A stretch of DNA of 64,000 nucleotides, from contig CAMNSZ010000005.1 in assembly GCA_946557105.1 (NCBI GenBank), positions 120,540 to 184,539 on the forward strand, given 5' to 3'. Source of the stretch: an uncultured Lachnospiraceae bacterium. Lineage in GTDB: Bacteria > Bacillota > Clostridia > Lachnospirales > Lachnospiraceae. This document shows, one piece after another, positions 62,824-64,000 of the stretch; positions within the stretch are counted from its first letter, which is position 1, and each line of letters starts with the position of its first letter. The notes under the pieces were generated by a model that searched no databases, was not told the DNA's origin, and worked only from the letters and a program-made list of their open reading frames with translations. Both the position numbers and the translations under genes were made by a program.

Positions 62824-63946
62824 GAGCCGGATTTTCGGTAGTGTAAAATAGTTTGTGTCTTTGGAAAAAAATACCTCTTTTTTGGTAAGAATCAAGATAT
62901 GACAATTCTTATCGAAAAGGAGGATTTTTATGCCAGCAGCAAAACAACAAATACGACAGATTATTGCAGATAACAACCTAAACAGCGTGGCTGATGTCTA
63001 CAGCCTTCTAAGGGACAGCTTCAAAGATATCCTTCAGGAGCTTATGGAGGCAGAACTGGATGCCTCCCTTGGTTATGAAAAGAACCAGAAGGGCGGTGCT
63101 GACACATCCAATAAGCGTAACGGGCATTCTCCCAAAACCCTAAAGAGCCAGTATGGGGAATTCCAAATTGATGTTCCGAGAGACCGGGAAGGGGAATTTG
63201 AGCCAAAACTCATCCCCAAATATCAGAGGGATGTATCCGGCATTGAAGAAAAAGTAATCTCCCTTTATGCGAGAGGCATGAGCACAAGGGATATCCATGA
63301 CCAGATAAAGGAACTTTACGGGATGGAACTGTCTGCTGAAATGGTCAGTAAGATCACGGACAGGGTACTTCCGGAAATCAAAGAGTGGCAGTCACGTCCA
63401 TTAAATCCAGTCTATCCCTTTGTATTCATGGACTGTATCCATTATAAAGTCAGGGAGGACGGACGCATCCTAAGCCGCGCTGCCTACATTGTGCTCGGCA
63501 TCACCGCAGACGGCTATAAAGATATCCTGAGTATCACAGTGGGTGCCAATGAAACCAGCAAGTTCTGGCTGGGGATGTTAAATGACCTGAAAAACCGCGG
63601 GGTACAGGATGTGCTGTTCTTCTGTGTGGATGGGCTTGCAGGATTTAAGGAAGCAATCAGTGCGGTTTATCCTGATGCGCAGATTCAGAGATGTGTTATC
63701 CATATGCTGCGCAATTCTTTCAAATATGTCAATTACAGCGACCTGAAGAAGTTTTCTTCTGATTTTAAGGCGGTATATCATGCCCCGAATGAAGTATCCG
63801 CACTGTCAGAGCTGGAAAAGGTTAAAGAAAAATGGGGGCGGAAATATCCCTATGCAGTCAGTAACTGGGAAAATAACTGGGAGGATGTCAGCTCCTTCTT
63901 CCAGTTTTCTGATGATATCCGGCGTATCATGTATACCACAAATATC
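62824..63946 (+). mobile_element. IS256-family insertion sequence, 3' end interrupted
   Basis: The left end near 62824 (GAGCCGGATTTTCGGTA then GTGTAAAATAG) has the GTGTAAA element typical of IS256-family ends; the exact first base is uncertain. It carries the transposase gene from 62930. The element is broken near 63946, where another IS256-like end starts. Confidence 0.75.
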
Positions 63947-63970
63947 GAGACCGTTTCAAGTTTTGTGTAA
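62930..63970 (+). pseudogene. IS256-family transposase, truncated by a second element
   Basis: Mutator-type transposase with a good ribosome site (AAAAGGAGG). Family motifs: NKRNGHSPKTLKSQYGEFQIDVPRDR (starts NKRNGHSPK), the first catalytic Asp in FVFMDCIHYKV, the second in FFCVDGLAGF, CVIHMLRNSFKYV, and WENNWEDVSSFFQFSDDIRRIMYTTNI. The catalytic Glu is expected about 110 residues after the second Asp, right at TNIE. There the sequence changes to TVSSFV and stops; the usual C-terminal 50-60 residues (NRQ-RKVTK-type) are missing. A normal protein is about 400 aa. Almost surely inactive. Confidence 0.9.
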
Positions 63971-64000
63971 ACTCAAAAAACTGATATAAGATTTATGAAT
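63947..64000. mobile_element. End of a second IS256-like element (partial)
   Basis: GAGACCGTTTCAAGTTTT then GTGTAAAC: 18 bases before GTGTAAA, the same layout as the left end at 62824. The sequence leaves the transposase reading frame here. Only 54 bases are in the window; the element continues beyond it. Confidence 0.6.

Noticed and set aside
1..64000. CRISPR array, tRNA or rRNA genes, prophage
   Set aside because: I saw no regularly spaced repeats, no tRNA-like cloverleaf segments and no phage gene cluster on either strand.

Overview
The window looks like chromosomal DNA of an anaerobic, endospore-forming Firmicute of class Clostridia, most likely family Lachnospiraceae. The evidence is the gene content (SpoIIM, a SpoVB-like flippase, Spo0A-type DNA-binding domain, RqcH, RemA, DUF4317, C_GCAxxG_C_C protein, FeoA/FeoA/FeoB), strong GGAGG ribosome-binding sites, and many sigma-A promoters with 17-bp spacing. 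Almost everything up to about 46 kb is core housekeeping on the minus strand; the last 18 kb is signalling and accessory genes ending in a broken insertion sequence. I saw no rRNA, tRNA or CRISPR array.

Layout: 1-7.5 kb holds a 5'-truncated gene, a secreted NlpC/P60 hydrolase with SH3 domains, a Na/Pi cotransporter-PhoU protein, and a NatAB-like ABC exporter (ATPase plus two permeases) behind a promoter with a perfect operator palindrome. 7.6-16.3 kb is the classical ribosome/translation operon rimP-nusA-rnpM-ylxQ-infB-rbfA-(terminator)-nrnA-truB-ribF. 16.3-25.7 kb holds aroF (DAHP synthase), a XerD-like recombinase, spoIIM, a Nudix ADP-ribose pyrophosphatase, an aspartate aminotransferase, RNase Y, and recA-recX with LexA boxes. 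A 1-kb gene-poor AT-rich gap follows. 26.7-32.2 kb is yicC-remA-gmk-rpoZ-rimO-pgsA-cinA.

32.5-46.3 kb holds rqcH and a GNAT gene on the plus strand, glgA and a SpoVB-like flippase, a PHP-domain protein, a Spo0A DNA-binding domain lacking its receiver, a PTS enzyme I homologue, DUF4317, a C_GCAxxG_C_C protein, and an iron-uptake feo operon with a DtxR-like palindromic operator. 46.4-61 kb is rich in signalling: a multi-PAS hybrid histidine kinase; a five-gene operon (7TM hybrid kinase with HPt, lone receiver, Sel1-repeat protein, two membrane proteins); an HD-GYP protein with a degenerate receiver; and a FapA/DUF342 protein carrying seven 26-residue repeats. 61.4-64 kb has a DUF1266 lipoprotein and an IS256-family transposase gene that appears to be interrupted by the end of a second IS256-like element.

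The most unusual items are the receiver-less Spo0A paralogue, the phosphorelay operon with unknown membrane proteins, the repeat-FapA/HD-GYP pair, a triplicated Shine-Dalgarno, an orphan terminator upstream of the rimP promoter, and a possible structured RNA with a GAAA tetraloop near 61.25 kb. All functional calls are from reading sequence motifs; no database search was run.
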